DNA from: Chlorobium sp.
GTDB taxonomy: Bacteria; Bacteroidota; Chlorobiia; Chlorobiales; Chlorobiaceae
Assembly (NCBI GenBank): GCA_028282595.1
Contig: JANQHQ010000007.1
Span: forward strand, 1 to 64,000
DNA length: 64,000 nucleotides
Direction: 5' to 3'
Positions 39,011 to 49,250 of this stretch are shown one piece after another. Within the stretch, counting starts at the first letter, position 1. Every line of letters begins with the position of its first letter. The position numbers and the translations under genes are program-made. A model generated the notes under the pieces. That model was not told the DNA's origin. It ran no database searches and worked only from the letters and a program-made list of their open reading frames with translations.

Positions 39011-39300
39011 GGGATGTTGTGGCTGAGAGAGCCTATCATCCACAACGGAACGAGTCTCGGCAGTGCATCCGGAGCCAAATTCCCGATATTTTTCTTGCGC
39101 GTAAGCGGCTTTTGCGGAGTATCGAGCCCGGATTGGAAAAATAAAAGCCGATAAGAACGAAAAAACCTGCATATTGTGCCGGGCCGGGGAAGGGTTTTCC
39201 CCGCGGGGTGCCGTCGGGGCGCCTTTGTGCCCGATGATCAACGGATGACCCCCTCTCGTGTTTTCGGTTGATCAGTTTTGTCAACCGATACAATACGTAC

Positions 39301-40557
39301 ATGGGATTCAGTTCATTACCGATTATCGATCCGATTTTGCGCGCATTGCGCGAGGAAGGTTACGCAACGCCGACGCCGATACAGGCGGAGGCCATTCCGG
39401 TCATCTTGCAGGGCAACGACCTCCTGGGCTGCGCGCAGACCGGCACGGGCAAGACGGCGGCGTTCGCCATTCCCGTTCTGCAACTGCTCGACAAGCGGAA
39501 AACCTTCGAGAAGAAACGCAGGATCAGGGCTCTCGTCGTGACGCCGACGCGGGAGCTCGCGATACAGATCGGCGACAGCTTTACGGCCTACGGCCGCCAT
39601 ACGGGGCTCTCGAACCTCGTGATCTTCGGGGGCGTCGGCCAGACGCCGCAGACCAGGGCGCTCCGTAACGGTGTCGACATTCTCGTTGCCACGCCGGGCC
39701 GCCTGCTCGACCTCATGGGTCAGGGGTTTGTGAGTCTGAAGGATATCGAGATTCTCGTGCTCGACGAGGCGGATCGCATGCTCGACATGGGTTTCATCCA
39801 CGATATCCGCAAGATTCTCAAGGTGCTGCCCGAAAGGAAGCAGTCGCTCTTCTTCTCGGCCACCATGCCGCCTGAAATCGTCCGGCTCGCCGGCTCCATA
39901 CTGAAAAACCCCGCTAAGGTGACCGTCACGCCCGTCTCCTCGACCGTGGATACGATCAGCCAGCAGGTCTACTTCGTCGACAAGGGGAACAAGAAACACC
40001 TGCTCGTTCACCTGCTGAAGGACAATGCGATCGATTCGGTGCTCGTCTTCACGCGCACCAAGCACGGGGCGGACAAGGTGGTGCGCTTCCTGCAGAAGCA
40101 CCGTATCCGCGCCGAAGCGATTCACGGCAACAAGGGGCAGAGCGCTCGCCAGCGCGCACTCGGGAACTTCCGGGACCGCACCACGAGGGTGCTCGTGGCG
40201 ACAGACATCGCTGCACGCGGCATAGATGTGGATGACCTGGAGCACGTGATCAACTACGACATGTCGAACGTGCCCGAAACCTACGTCCACCGCATCGGCC
40301 GGACCGGTCGGGCGGGTGCGAAAGGCACGGCCATCTCCTTCTGCGACGCGGAGGAAAAAGCGTACCTGCGCGATGTGGAGAAGCTGATCGCGAAGAAAAT
40401 TCCGGACGTCGATCACCATCCCTACCCCCTGACGGAGGAAATACCCGTGCCCGCGACCTTGCAGCAGGGGAGGGGCAACGAGGGACGTCCATCTTCAGGG
40501 CGTCCGTCCGCCAGATCGAACAGGAGACGGTGGGGCGCTGCGAGAAAAGCCCGGTAG
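39301..40557 (+). CDS. DEAD-box RNA helicase (RhlE-like)
   Basis: A 418-residue ATP-dependent RNA helicase. Q motif (YATPTPIQ), motif I AQTGTGKTAAF, PTRELA, the DEAD box (VLDEADRMLDMGF), SAT, and motif VI YVHRIGRTGRAG are all present, with a basic C-terminal tail (about residues 385-418, GRPSARSNRRRWGAARKAR). The ATG at 39301 starts the family-like MGFSSLPIIDPIL; an upstream ATG would add 11 unrelated residues. Roles in ribosome assembly or mRNA decay are typical. Terminator at 40572-40594. Confidence 0.94.
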   Translation: MGFSSLPIIDPILRALREEGYATPTPIQAEAIPVILQGNDLLGCAQTGTGKTAAFAIPVLQLLDKRKTFEKKRRIRALVVTPTRELAIQIGDSFTAYGRHTGLSNLVIFGGVGQTPQTRALRNGVDILVATPGRLLDLMGQGFVSLKDIEILVLDEADRMLDMGFIHDIRKILKVLPERKQSLFFSATMPPEIVRLAGSILKNPAKVTVTPVSSTVDTISQQVYFVDKGNKKHLLVHLLKDNAIDSVLVFTRTKHGADKVVRFLQKHRIRAEAIHGNKGQSARQRALGNFRDRTTRVLVATDIAARGIDVDDLEHVINYDMSNVPETYVHRIGRTGRAGAKGTAISFCDAEEKAYLRDVEKLIAKKIPDVDHHPYPLTEEIPVPATLQQGRGNEGRPSSGRPSARSNRRRWGAARKAR

Positions 40558-40571
40558 CGTCGTAACGAAAG

Positions 40572-40594
40572 AGCCCCGGAAGTTCCGGGGTTTT
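40572..40594 (+). terminator. Rho-independent terminator after the DEAD-box gene
   Basis: CCCCGGAA-G-TTCCGGGG forms an 8-bp stem with one loop base, followed by TTTT. It lies between convergent genes and may serve both. Confidence 0.7.
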
Positions 40595-40600
40595 GCGTTC

Positions 40601-41032
40601 CTACTCGTCGCCGCTATAGTCGGCCCAGTTGTTGGGCGTTTCGTACCAGCGGAGGTTTTTGAGCGTGACGTTTTCCGGCAGGTGGGGCCGGATCTGGTTG
40701 AAGGCCCATTTCGCGAGGCACTCGGCCGTGGGGGGCTCGTCGGTGATCACCACGCGCTTGTTGCGCCTGGTGATGAATTCGAGATCCTCGCGGTCGTCCT
40801 TCCAGACGGCGAAACCGTGGTCGAGCTTGTCGTGGACATACTGCATCATGATGTCGTTGAGGAACTTGAAGTCCATGACCATGCCCTCCTGGGCATCGCC
40901 CCTGCGGTCGATCATGCGGCCCTCGACTGTGGCTACCACGGTGCCGCGATGGCCGTGGAGCTGGTTGCAGAAGGAAAAGCTGTTGGGCAGCGTGTGGCCG
41001 TAATCGAGCTCGATTCTCCTCGAAATAATCAT
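40601..41032 (-). CDS. queD: 6-carboxytetrahydropterin synthase (QueD/PTPS-like)
   Basis: A 143-residue T-fold enzyme of the queuosine or pteridine pathway, acting on dihydroneopterin triphosphate. Zinc-binding histidines are in YGHTL and HGHRG; the catalytic Cys sits in FCNQLHGHRG; DHGFAVWKD and the PTAECLAKWAF substrate-glutamate segment are also present. The ATG 41032 (MIISRRIELDYGHTL) gives family length; farther upstream residues are unrelated. QueD versus PTPS role is judged from the motif and length only. Confidence 0.87.
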   Translation of the reverse strand: MIISRRIELDYGHTLPNSFSFCNQLHGHRGTVVATVEGRMIDRRGDAQEGMVMDFKFLNDIMMQYVHDKLDHGFAVWKDDREDLEFITRRNKRVVITDEPPTAECLAKWAFNQIRPHLPENVTLKNLRWYETPNNWADYSGDE

Positions 41033-41271
41033 TGTCGTCGATTCCTTGAAAAATAACTGTGCGATTCGGGACTGCCAAGTGTACGCAAAAAAACCGATTT
41101 CGCCAACAGAAGGAAGCCGGCGCCGCCACTTCCTTGCGGCGGAATACCGCAAAAATGAACTTTCAGCGGATAAAAGCTTTTATTGTGGGATAATAGATTT
41201 GTAGTTTCTTTCTGGTTTTCCGATCTACAGGGGAAACAGTAACCTCTTTACGGCGCAAAAGTGCAGGAAAC

Positions 41272-42066
41272 ATGACAGCAGAGCACATATGGTCGGTTAT
41301 CAGTTCGGAGGCAGAGCGTGAGATCGAGCGTGAGCCCTGCATGAAACATTTTCTGGAGCAGCACATCCTGAGCTTCGACGATCTGGCTTCGGCTCTTGCC
41401 ATGCTGCTCTCGGTCAAGCTTGCGTCGAGGCATTTTCCTCCACAGGTTCTCCAGAGCCTGTTCGATGACTTTTACGGGCAGACAGCCGAAGCGGTGGAGA
41501 TGGCGGTTTTCGATCTTACCGCAACGCTCGACAGGGACCCCGCCGCGGTCAACTATTTCGAGATCATGCTGTTTTTAAAGGGATTTCAGGCTCTCCAGAC
41601 ATACCGTCTTTCCCACTGGCTGTGGAACAACGACCGCAAACCGATGGCGTACCTGATGCAGAACAGAATGTCGGAGGTGTTCGCGGTCGATATCCATCCT
41701 GCCGCGAGAATAGGCAAGGGAATTCTGCTCGATCACGCTACAAGCCTCGTGATCGGTGAAACTGCGGTGGTCGAGGACAATGTGTCGATTCTGCACGAGG
41801 TGACGCTCGGAGGAACCGGCAAGGAGACCGGAGACCGGCATCCCAAAGTGAGAAAGTCCGTGCTCATCGGCGCTGGGGCGAAGATTCTCGGTAATGTTGA
41901 GATCGGTGAGGGTGCGAAGGTCGGCGCCGGCAGTGTGGTGCTCGATAACGTCCCGCCGAACTACACCGTCGCCGGGGTGCCGGCGCAGATCGTCGGGCGG
42001 ACCGAAGTGGCGGAGCCGTCCCTGGAGATGAACCAGCGCCTGAGCGAACGCCGTCGTCAGGACTGA
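41272..42066 (+). CDS. cysE: Serine O-acetyltransferase
   Basis: Makes O-acetylserine for cysteine synthesis. The 264-residue protein has the helical N-terminal domain and a left-handed beta helix of hexapeptide repeats, with the active-site segment IHPAARIGKGILLDHATSLVIGE, HEVTLGGTGKETGDRHPKV and a C-terminal tail. Length exceeds the short SAT forms and suits the full-size CysE. In an organism living on sulfide this enzyme feeds direct sulfhydrylation. An imperfect short hairpin separates it from convergent aroC. Confidence 0.95.
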   Translation: MTAEHIWSVISSEAEREIEREPCMKHFLEQHILSFDDLASALAMLLSVKLASRHFPPQVLQSLFDDFYGQTAEAVEMAVFDLTATLDRDPAAVNYFEIMLFLKGFQALQTYRLSHWLWNNDRKPMAYLMQNRMSEVFAVDIHPAARIGKGILLDHATSLVIGETAVVEDNVSILHEVTLGGTGKETGDRHPKVRKSVLIGAGAKILGNVEIGEGAKVGAGSVVLDNVPPNYTVAGVPAQIVGRTEVAEPSLEMNQRLSERRRQD

Positions 42067-42075
42067 AGGGGGCGT

Positions 42076-43266
42076 TCAGTTTCCGAACCGTTCGGCGATC
42101 TCCTTCCTGTAGGCCTCGAGCCGTTCGAGGATTTCCCGCATGTGATCCCCGCCGGTTTTCCTCAATAACGCATTGGCGACGACCGGGGCGACGACCGCTT
42201 CGGCGATGACGCTGCAGGCCGGTACGGCGCAGGTGTCGCTGCGTTCGATGTGTGAAAGATGGGCGTCCATCGAGATCGTATCGAACGAGTGGAGCGGCGT
42301 CATCAGCGTGGCGATCGGTTTCATGGCCGCCCGGAGATGGATCGCCTGACCGTTCGACATGCTTCCCTCGATCCCTCCCGCTCGGTTGGTTTTTCTGCAA
42401 GGTTCGCCGCTTCCCGGAAAGAGCTCGTCGTGAACCTGCGATCCGGGTTTTCCGGCGTTCTCGAACGCCGGGCCGATCTCGACGCCTTTCACGGCCTGGA
42501 TGGAGACGAGCGCCGCTGCGAGTTCGGCGTCGAGGCGACGGTCGTGCTGCACGTAGGAGCCGAGTCCCATGGGCGCGCCGGTGATGAACAGTTCGATGAT
42601 GCCGCCGAGGGTGTCCCCCTCCTCCTTCGCCCGGTCGATTGCGGCGACGGCCGCTTGTTCGTGTTCCGGTTCGAGCATGCGCACGGAGGACCCGTCAGCG
42701 GCTTTCGAGAGATTCGCGGCTCCTCCGGCGAGCAGTTCGGAAAGGTTCGGCGAGAGGGCTTTTCCGCCTGCGGGACCGATTGCGGAGACGTAACTGCCGA
42801 TCTGGATGCCGGCGGCGCGCAGAAAGACCTTCGCCAGGGAACAGGCGGCTACGCGGGCGGCGGTTTCCCGGGCCGAAGCCCGTTCGATGACCGGGCGGAT
42901 CTCCTCGAAACCGTATTTGATCATCCCCCCGAGATCGGCGTGGCCGGGCCTCGGCACCGTTACCGGGGGGATGCTCTCTTCCGGCTGTTCGAACCGGGCC
43001 ATCTTCGAGGTCCAGTTTTTCCAGTCGCGGTTTTCTATCTGCAGGGTTACCGGAGAGCCGATGGTTTTTCCGAAACGGACGCCGGAAAGCACTTCCGCCC
43101 TGTCGGTCTCTATTTTCATGCGCCCCCCGCGTCCGTATCCCTGCTGGCGGCGGGCGAGCTCGTCGTCGATGTCTCCGGGCGCGATCGCGAGGCCGGCCGG
43201 AAGGCCTTCGACAATCGCCGAAAGCGCCGGACCGTGCGATTCACCGGCTGTGAAGTAGCGTATCAT
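42076..43266 (-). CDS. aroC: Chorismate synthase
   Basis: Final shikimate-pathway enzyme, turning EPSP into chorismate with reduced FMN. The 396-residue product has the family signatures GESHGPALSAIVEGLPAGL near the N-terminus, RPGHADLGGMIKYGF, SARETAARVAACSLAK and the C-terminal RSDTCAVPACSVIAEAVVA. Chorismate then feeds the trpE branch in this window and others. Confidence 0.97.
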   Translation of the reverse strand: MIRYFTAGESHGPALSAIVEGLPAGLAIAPGDIDDELARRQQGYGRGGRMKIETDRAEVLSGVRFGKTIGSPVTLQIENRDWKNWTSKMARFEQPEESIPPVTVPRPGHADLGGMIKYGFEEIRPVIERASARETAARVAACSLAKVFLRAAGIQIGSYVSAIGPAGGKALSPNLSELLAGGAANLSKAADGSSVRMLEPEHEQAAVAAIDRAKEEGDTLGGIIELFITGAPMGLGSYVQHDRRLDAELAAALVSIQAVKGVEIGPAFENAGKPGSQVHDELFPGSGEPCRKTNRAGGIEGSMSNGQAIHLRAAMKPIATLMTPLHSFDTISMDAHLSHIERSDTCAVPACSVIAEAVVAPVVANALLRKTGGDHMREILERLEAYRKEIAERFGN

Positions 43267-43344
43267 GGTACATGGTTGCCTGTAACGGACGCGTTATGCC
43301 GGGTTTTCCGGACCGTGCGGCGGCCGCCCGTTCAGGTGATTGCA

Positions 43345-43380
43345 AAAGTGAAAGACCCGGCCGCGGGAGAGCGGCCGGGA
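43345..43380 (-). terminator. Rho-independent terminator downstream of hemB
   Basis: A 9-bp GC stem (CCCGGCCGC / GCGGCCGGG) with a six-base loop, followed leftwards by TCTTTCACTTTT, 27 bases past the hemB stop. Confidence 0.7.
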
Positions 43381-43407
43381 CGTGAATACAGTCTGGTTTC
43401 AAGCCTG

Positions 43408-44684
<1,277 letters not shown>

Positions 44685-45668
44685 ATGAAAGAAAACAGGC
44701 TGCCGTCGAAAGGATTTCCTGACGACCCGGATTCGCTCTTTTGTTTTTCTGTAAACGGCGGAGATTCCGCCCAGTCTCCCGGCGACCCGCCGCCGGCTTC
44801 CGTTGCCGGCGGGCGGCCGTATACCCTTGTCTTCGAAAACGACGCCCTTGCCGCTGCCGACGGCGGTTCCTCCGTCATACGAGCCGCCTCGCGGAAAGAG
44901 GTCGCGATTCTTTTCGGCATTCTCGGGCGCGATTGCGAGCTTCATATCTCACCCGGATACCGGCAAGAGGCGCCGGTGTTGTGCGAGGAGGCCGCCGGAC
45001 TTTCTTTCGGACAGGCTTCGGAGGAGCTCCGGGCCGCCGACATGGAACACGTTCACGACCTGCTCCGGAAGCTTCCCCTGAATCTTTCGGGTCTGCTCTC
45101 CAGTCCCCTCGCCGTGAAGGAGCGGGATCCTCTGCCGGAACGGGCAGACAGAAGATACGTGCACAAGAAGAACGGCGGCAACACGCTCATATCGGAGCCC
45201 TTTATCGACGGGCGTCTCGTGCATTTCAACCTGATCGAGCGTACCGAGGAGTTTATCTTCGATCACGACTCGGATCACGTTCAGGGAATGCTGCTTTTGG
45301 AGGCCATGCGTCAGGCGTCCATAGCCGTGACTCACATTGCCGGGGAACTTCCCCCTTCCGGGCTGATGGCGCTGAGCTCCTACTACAACAAATTCTATAC
45401 CTATATCGAGCGTTCAGCCCCGGTTGTTTTCCGGGCGTTCACTTCCTATGCCCTCCCTCCCGACGGCGGCGAAACGGAAGATTACGCTATCTGTCAGGTT
45501 TTCCAGTGGGGGCGGCTGGTCGCGGAAGCCTGTCTGCAGGCGATTGTGTTCATGAATCATGAGCAATACGAGGCGAAACGGGAACGAACCACAAAAATCT
45601 CGCAGAGAAGCAAGCGGCAGTTCGACACGAAAATCGACGCCTTGCTTGAAAAACAGGGTGGATTATGA
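44685..45668 (+). CDS. AfsA-type hotdog protein (A-factor biosynthesis domain)
   Basis: A 327-residue protein whose C-terminal half (about residues 160-300) matches the AfsA hotdog repeat: YVHKKNGGNTLISE, then FIFDHDSDHVQGMLLLEAMRQASIA. In Streptomyces, AfsA condenses a beta-ketoacyl chain with dihydroxyacetone phosphate to begin gamma-butyrolactone signals. The N-terminal half lacks a clear second repeat. It begins the operon with an FAD enzyme and a CqsS-like kinase; its stop overlaps the next ATG by four bases (ATGA). The product is unknown: a lipid-like autoinducer is the leading inference. Confidence 0.8.
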   Translation: MKENRLPSKGFPDDPDSLFCFSVNGGDSAQSPGDPPPASVAGGRPYTLVFENDALAAADGGSSVIRAASRKEVAILFGILGRDCELHISPGYRQEAPVLCEEAAGLSFGQASEELRAADMEHVHDLLRKLPLNLSGLLSSPLAVKERDPLPERADRRYVHKKNGGNTLISEPFIDGRLVHFNLIERTEEFIFDHDSDHVQGMLLLEAMRQASIAVTHIAGELPPSGLMALSSYYNKFYTYIERSAPVVFRAFTSYALPPDGGETEDYAICQVFQWGRLVAEACLQAIVFMNHEQYEAKRERTTKISQRSKRQFDTKIDALLEKQGGL

Positions 45669-46981
45669 GGAAAGTCGCGGTTGTCGGCGGTGGTGCTTCG
45701 GGTATTGCCGTCGCTTTCTATCTGCTTGAGAACAATTACGAGGTCGATCTCTATGAGTCGGCGCATCAGCTCGGCGGCCGGATGGGCAGCGAGGAGATGG
45801 ACGGTCGCTGGTTCGATTTCGGCGGCAAGAACATCGGACGAAAGTACTCCATGTTCCGGAATTTTCTCCGTAGCATGGGCAGGGACATGTTCGAATATTT
45901 CGGCTTCAACTCTTCCCAGGTCATCGGCGGCAGGGTCGTGACTTTCAGCAAGGGAAAAGGGAAGTTTGCGAACCTCCTGAAGGTTCTTTCCTTCAGCGGC
46001 CTGTCCGGTCTTGCGAGGCTCTATCCCTGCGTCGGCGCTGTGCGGAACGATTACTCGCAGGGGGCGCTCAATACGCCGTATTTCAACAAGATTTCCGCCG
46101 AATGCGATCACAAGCCGCTTTCGGCCTATTTCAATCGCAAGTGCGTCAACCATGTGCTCCGGCCCATCACGGTCCGTATGAACGGCGCGGAACCTGATGA
46201 ATGCTATTTCGGTAACCTGGGGTCGAATATCGCCCTCGCGCTCGATTCCTACGAGCAGTTGAGCGAAGGCATGTACGGCACCGTCAGTGAGTTCGGTTCA
46301 CGTTACCCGTCCCTGCGGCTGTTCACCGCTCACAGGGTCGATTCCCTCTCCTTCGATCGGGAAGACGGCAGGGCGAGGGTGGCGTTTACCCGTGACGGGG
46401 TACAGGGAGAGCGGGAGTACGAAAAGGTCGTAAGCGCCCTTCCCGCCGCCCAGTTGATTCCGTTGATCCGGGACGCCCTTCCGGATGTCGCCGAACTTCT
46501 CGGTCGGGTGGCGTATTATCCTGTGGCCGTCGGCATCGTACGCTACGAGGATCATGTGTTCCCCGACGAACAGCGCGCAATGATCTTCGACCATTCGTCT
46601 CCCCTGAGCAATGCCGGCGCGTACGGCATACACGATCTCAATATCGTACGCTATACCTTCAGCGGCAAGACGGCGAGATCGATGATTCACGCCGACGCCC
46701 CGCCGGAGGAGGTTGTTTCGATGGGCGAGAAGATCATAGAGCCGTATTTCAATATTGGAAATAACAGCCGAACCTCTTTTATTTATAAATATCTTTCCCC
46801 GGGCCTTTGCGCCTACTCCCCTTATCATTACAGGTTGATCGAGAAACTCGATGCGTTGACGGATCCTGTGAAGTGTTTGTACCTGACCGGCGATTACCGC
46901 AGGGGGGCATCTCTGGAGGCATGTTTCAGAGGCGCGGCCGAGACGGTCGACCGGGTAATTCAAGCGGATGACAGGGCGTGA
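45665..46981 (+). CDS. FAD-dependent amine-oxidase-like oxidoreductase
   Basis: A 438-residue flavoprotein: dinucleotide-binding VAVVGGGASGIAVAFYLLE at residues 4-22, LGGRMGSE, a long substrate domain, and the C-terminal flavin motif CLYLTGDYRRGASLEACFRG. The architecture is that of protoporphyrinogen-oxidase, carotene-desaturase and amine-oxidase relatives. Substrate unknown. Translationally coupled at both ends (ATGA with the AfsA gene; GTGA with the kinase), so it likely finishes or alters the signal molecule made by the AfsA-type protein. Confidence 0.83.
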   Translation: MRKVAVVGGGASGIAVAFYLLENNYEVDLYESAHQLGGRMGSEEMDGRWFDFGGKNIGRKYSMFRNFLRSMGRDMFEYFGFNSSQVIGGRVVTFSKGKGKFANLLKVLSFSGLSGLARLYPCVGAVRNDYSQGALNTPYFNKISAECDHKPLSAYFNRKCVNHVLRPITVRMNGAEPDECYFGNLGSNIALALDSYEQLSEGMYGTVSEFGSRYPSLRLFTAHRVDSLSFDREDGRARVAFTRDGVQGEREYEKVVSALPAAQLIPLIRDALPDVAELLGRVAYYPVAVGIVRYEDHVFPDEQRAMIFDHSSPLSNAGAYGIHDLNIVRYTFSGKTARSMIHADAPPEEVVSMGEKIIEPYFNIGNNSRTSFIYKYLSPGLCAYSPYHYRLIEKLDALTDPVKCLYLTGDYRRGASLEACFRGAAETVDRVIQADDRA

Positions 46982-49086
46982 ACGTTTCAGGATACATAAA
47001 ACGGTGTGTTCAGGAAGGGACACAGATATCCCGCTTCAACATTCTCGCGGCGGTCCTTCTCGGTGCTCCAGCCCATCTGTTTTTCTATTTCACCTTCAAG
47101 TACGGGTTCCAAATGCCCTATGAAAGCCTTCCTCTCCGTCTTGCGGCGACCGTGCTTTCGGGATGCGTGCTTTTCGGTTACAACATGACCGGTTCGCTGA
47201 AGAAGTTTTTCCCGTACTTCTGGCATTTTGTCATCATTTTCGTGCTGCCCTTCATTTTTACGGTCAACCTCCTGAAAAACAATTTCCACGAGTTGTGGCT
47301 CTACTGGGAGATCTTCATGATTTTCATCCTGATCTCCTTCATACCCAACTGGCTCATGTTTCTCATCGATTTTCTGATCGGTGTGCTTGCGGCGGTCGGG
47401 TTTTATCTTCTGACGACCCCGGTTGTCGATCTCGACCCCCAGTTCAGCATCCCGCTCTATTCCATCGTCGTCGTGTTTACCGTGGTCGCCGGCTACCTGT
47501 TCAGCTACAGCAACCGGAGGGGGATGATGGCGCAGGAAAAAAATCAGGCCCTGCAGGCTCTCGCGGGCAGCATCGCTCACGAGATGCGCAATCCCCTCGG
47601 CCAGGTGAAATACAGTTTCGAGAGCATTCTGCAGGAGCTGCCTATCTATCATCCCGGCAAGCCGGAGGAGTGCATCGCCGCCGACAGTCTCGACCGGGTG
47701 TACCTGCGGGTCGCGCAGGGGCAGATGGCCGTCATGCGGGGTGTCCAGGTTATCGGCATGATTCTCGACGAGGTGAAAAACAAGCCGATCGACAGGGCGG
47801 GCTTTCTCTATCTTTCGGCGGCGGGCGTCACCCGCAAAGCTCTCGACGAGTACGGCTATGAATCCGATGCGGAACGGAACAAGATATCGTGCGATTGCAA
47901 GCAGAATTTTCTGATCAACGCCGACGAGACGATGTACGTGTTCGTGCTCTTCAATCTTATCATGAACGCGTTTTACTTCATCAAACCCTATCGGAACGGC
48001 CGTATCATCATTCGGCTTGAAAGGGGGGACAGGTTCAACAAGGTCTATGTGAGGGATACGGGACCCGGTATTCCTCCGGAAAACCTCGACAAACTCTTCA
48101 ATCCCTATTTCACGTCCGGGAAAAAAGGAGGCACCGGTCTCGGGCTTGCCTACTGCAAGAGAGTGATGAAAGCTTTCGGCGGGGATATCACCTGTGAATC
48201 CGTCCACGGAGAGTATACCGAGTTTACACTGGCTTTTCCGGTCGTGAGTGAAGAGGACATGGTCGGTTTCCGGCAGAAAATGGTGGGTCGTCATGTCGAT
48301 CTTTTCCGGAACAAGCGCATTCTTCTCGTCGATGACGAGGTCAATGACAGAGCTCCCGTAAAACGCTTCCTCAAACCGTTCGAGATAGACATCGACGAGG
48401 CGGGGGACGGCGCCGAGGCCATTGATCTGGTGAGCAGGCACCGATACGACGCCGTACTCATGAACCTCAGCATGCCCAACCTCGACGGCTTCGAAGCGAC
48501 CGAGGCCATCAGAATGGGGGAAGCCGGTCTTTTTTCGCGCGATGTACCGATTATCGGCCATACGGCGGCTCCGACCTATGTCGCCCGTGGAAAAACCGAG
48601 AAAATCGGTATGCAGGGCTTCATATCGAAGCCGGTTTCGGAGCCTGAGCTGATCGAGCTTCTCGGCAGCATCTTCAACGGCAATATGAACGGAAAGAGCA
48701 AAAGACTTTCCGGCATGACGGTGATGCTTGTCGACGACTCTTCCTTCAACCGCCTCGCTATCAGGGGGATTCTCGAGAAGTGCAATGTGACGGTCATCGA
48801 AGCGGATAACGGCAAGGCCGCGATCGGCAAGCTCGAGGGCGAACGCTGCAATCTGATATTGATGGATATCCAGATGCCCGAGCTCGACGGTGTCGAGACC
48901 ACGAAGCGCATCCGTGACAAGGATTTTGAGGGTGATCGCCGCATCCCGATCATCGGACTGAGCGGCGAATCGGATCAGGAGAACATCCAGGAGGCGATCG
49001 GGGCGGGGATGAACGATTATCTGCAGAAACCCGTGGACAGTCGCCAGTTGCTCGCGAAAATCGAGCAATGGAGTCCGAAGTCGTAA
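46978..49086 (+). CDS. CqsS/LqsS-type hybrid sensor histidine kinase
   Basis: A 702-residue kinase starting at GTG 46978, overlapping the previous stop. Six membrane helices (about residues 20-178) precede phosphoacceptor His201 (AGSIAHEMRNPLGQ), N box FNLIMNAFYF, G1 DTGPGIPPENLD and G2 GGTGLGLAYC. Two receivers follow: the first has Asn496 where the acceptor Asp belongs (LMNLSMP), the second has Asp630 (LMDIQMP). The plan and sequence match CqsS, the Vibrio alpha-hydroxyketone (CAI-1) receptor. From memory, Vibrio cholerae CqsS Trp104 and Cys170 fall opposite Trp107 and Phe175. Confidence 0.9.
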   Translation: MNVSGYIKRCVQEGTQISRFNILAAVLLGAPAHLFFYFTFKYGFQMPYESLPLRLAATVLSGCVLFGYNMTGSLKKFFPYFWHFVIIFVLPFIFTVNLLKNNFHELWLYWEIFMIFILISFIPNWLMFLIDFLIGVLAAVGFYLLTTPVVDLDPQFSIPLYSIVVVFTVVAGYLFSYSNRRGMMAQEKNQALQALAGSIAHEMRNPLGQVKYSFESILQELPIYHPGKPEECIAADSLDRVYLRVAQGQMAVMRGVQVIGMILDEVKNKPIDRAGFLYLSAAGVTRKALDEYGYESDAERNKISCDCKQNFLINADETMYVFVLFNLIMNAFYFIKPYRNGRIIIRLERGDRFNKVYVRDTGPGIPPENLDKLFNPYFTSGKKGGTGLGLAYCKRVMKAFGGDITCESVHGEYTEFTLAFPVVSEEDMVGFRQKMVGRHVDLFRNKRILLVDDEVNDRAPVKRFLKPFEIDIDEAGDGAEAIDLVSRHRYDAVLMNLSMPNLDGFEATEAIRMGEAGLFSRDVPIIGHTAAPTYVARGKTEKIGMQGFISKPVSEPELIELLGSIFNGNMNGKSKRLSGMTVMLVDDSSFNRLAIRGILEKCNVTVIEADNGKAAIGKLEGERCNLILMDIQMPELDGVETTKRIRDKDFEGDRRIPIIGLSGESDQENIQEAIGAGMNDYLQKPVDSRQLLAKIEQWSPKS

Positions 49087-49250
49087 CCGCTCTCTTCCAT
49101 TCAGCGCCCTTCGCATCGACGGCGGCCTTTTCGGCATACTGTTCTTTTCCAACTTTTTTTGTAGCTTGTTATAGGAGCAAAATTGTCCGGTATGACGTGC
49201 CGAAAGGCGCCCCAGCCGTTGCGGATCCGATCGCTTAACAAGAAGGGGAG

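Noticed and set aside
41998..42085. Hairpin ACTGAA/TTCAGT between cysE and aroC as a terminator
   Set aside because: Stem of only six bases and no T-run; too weak to call.
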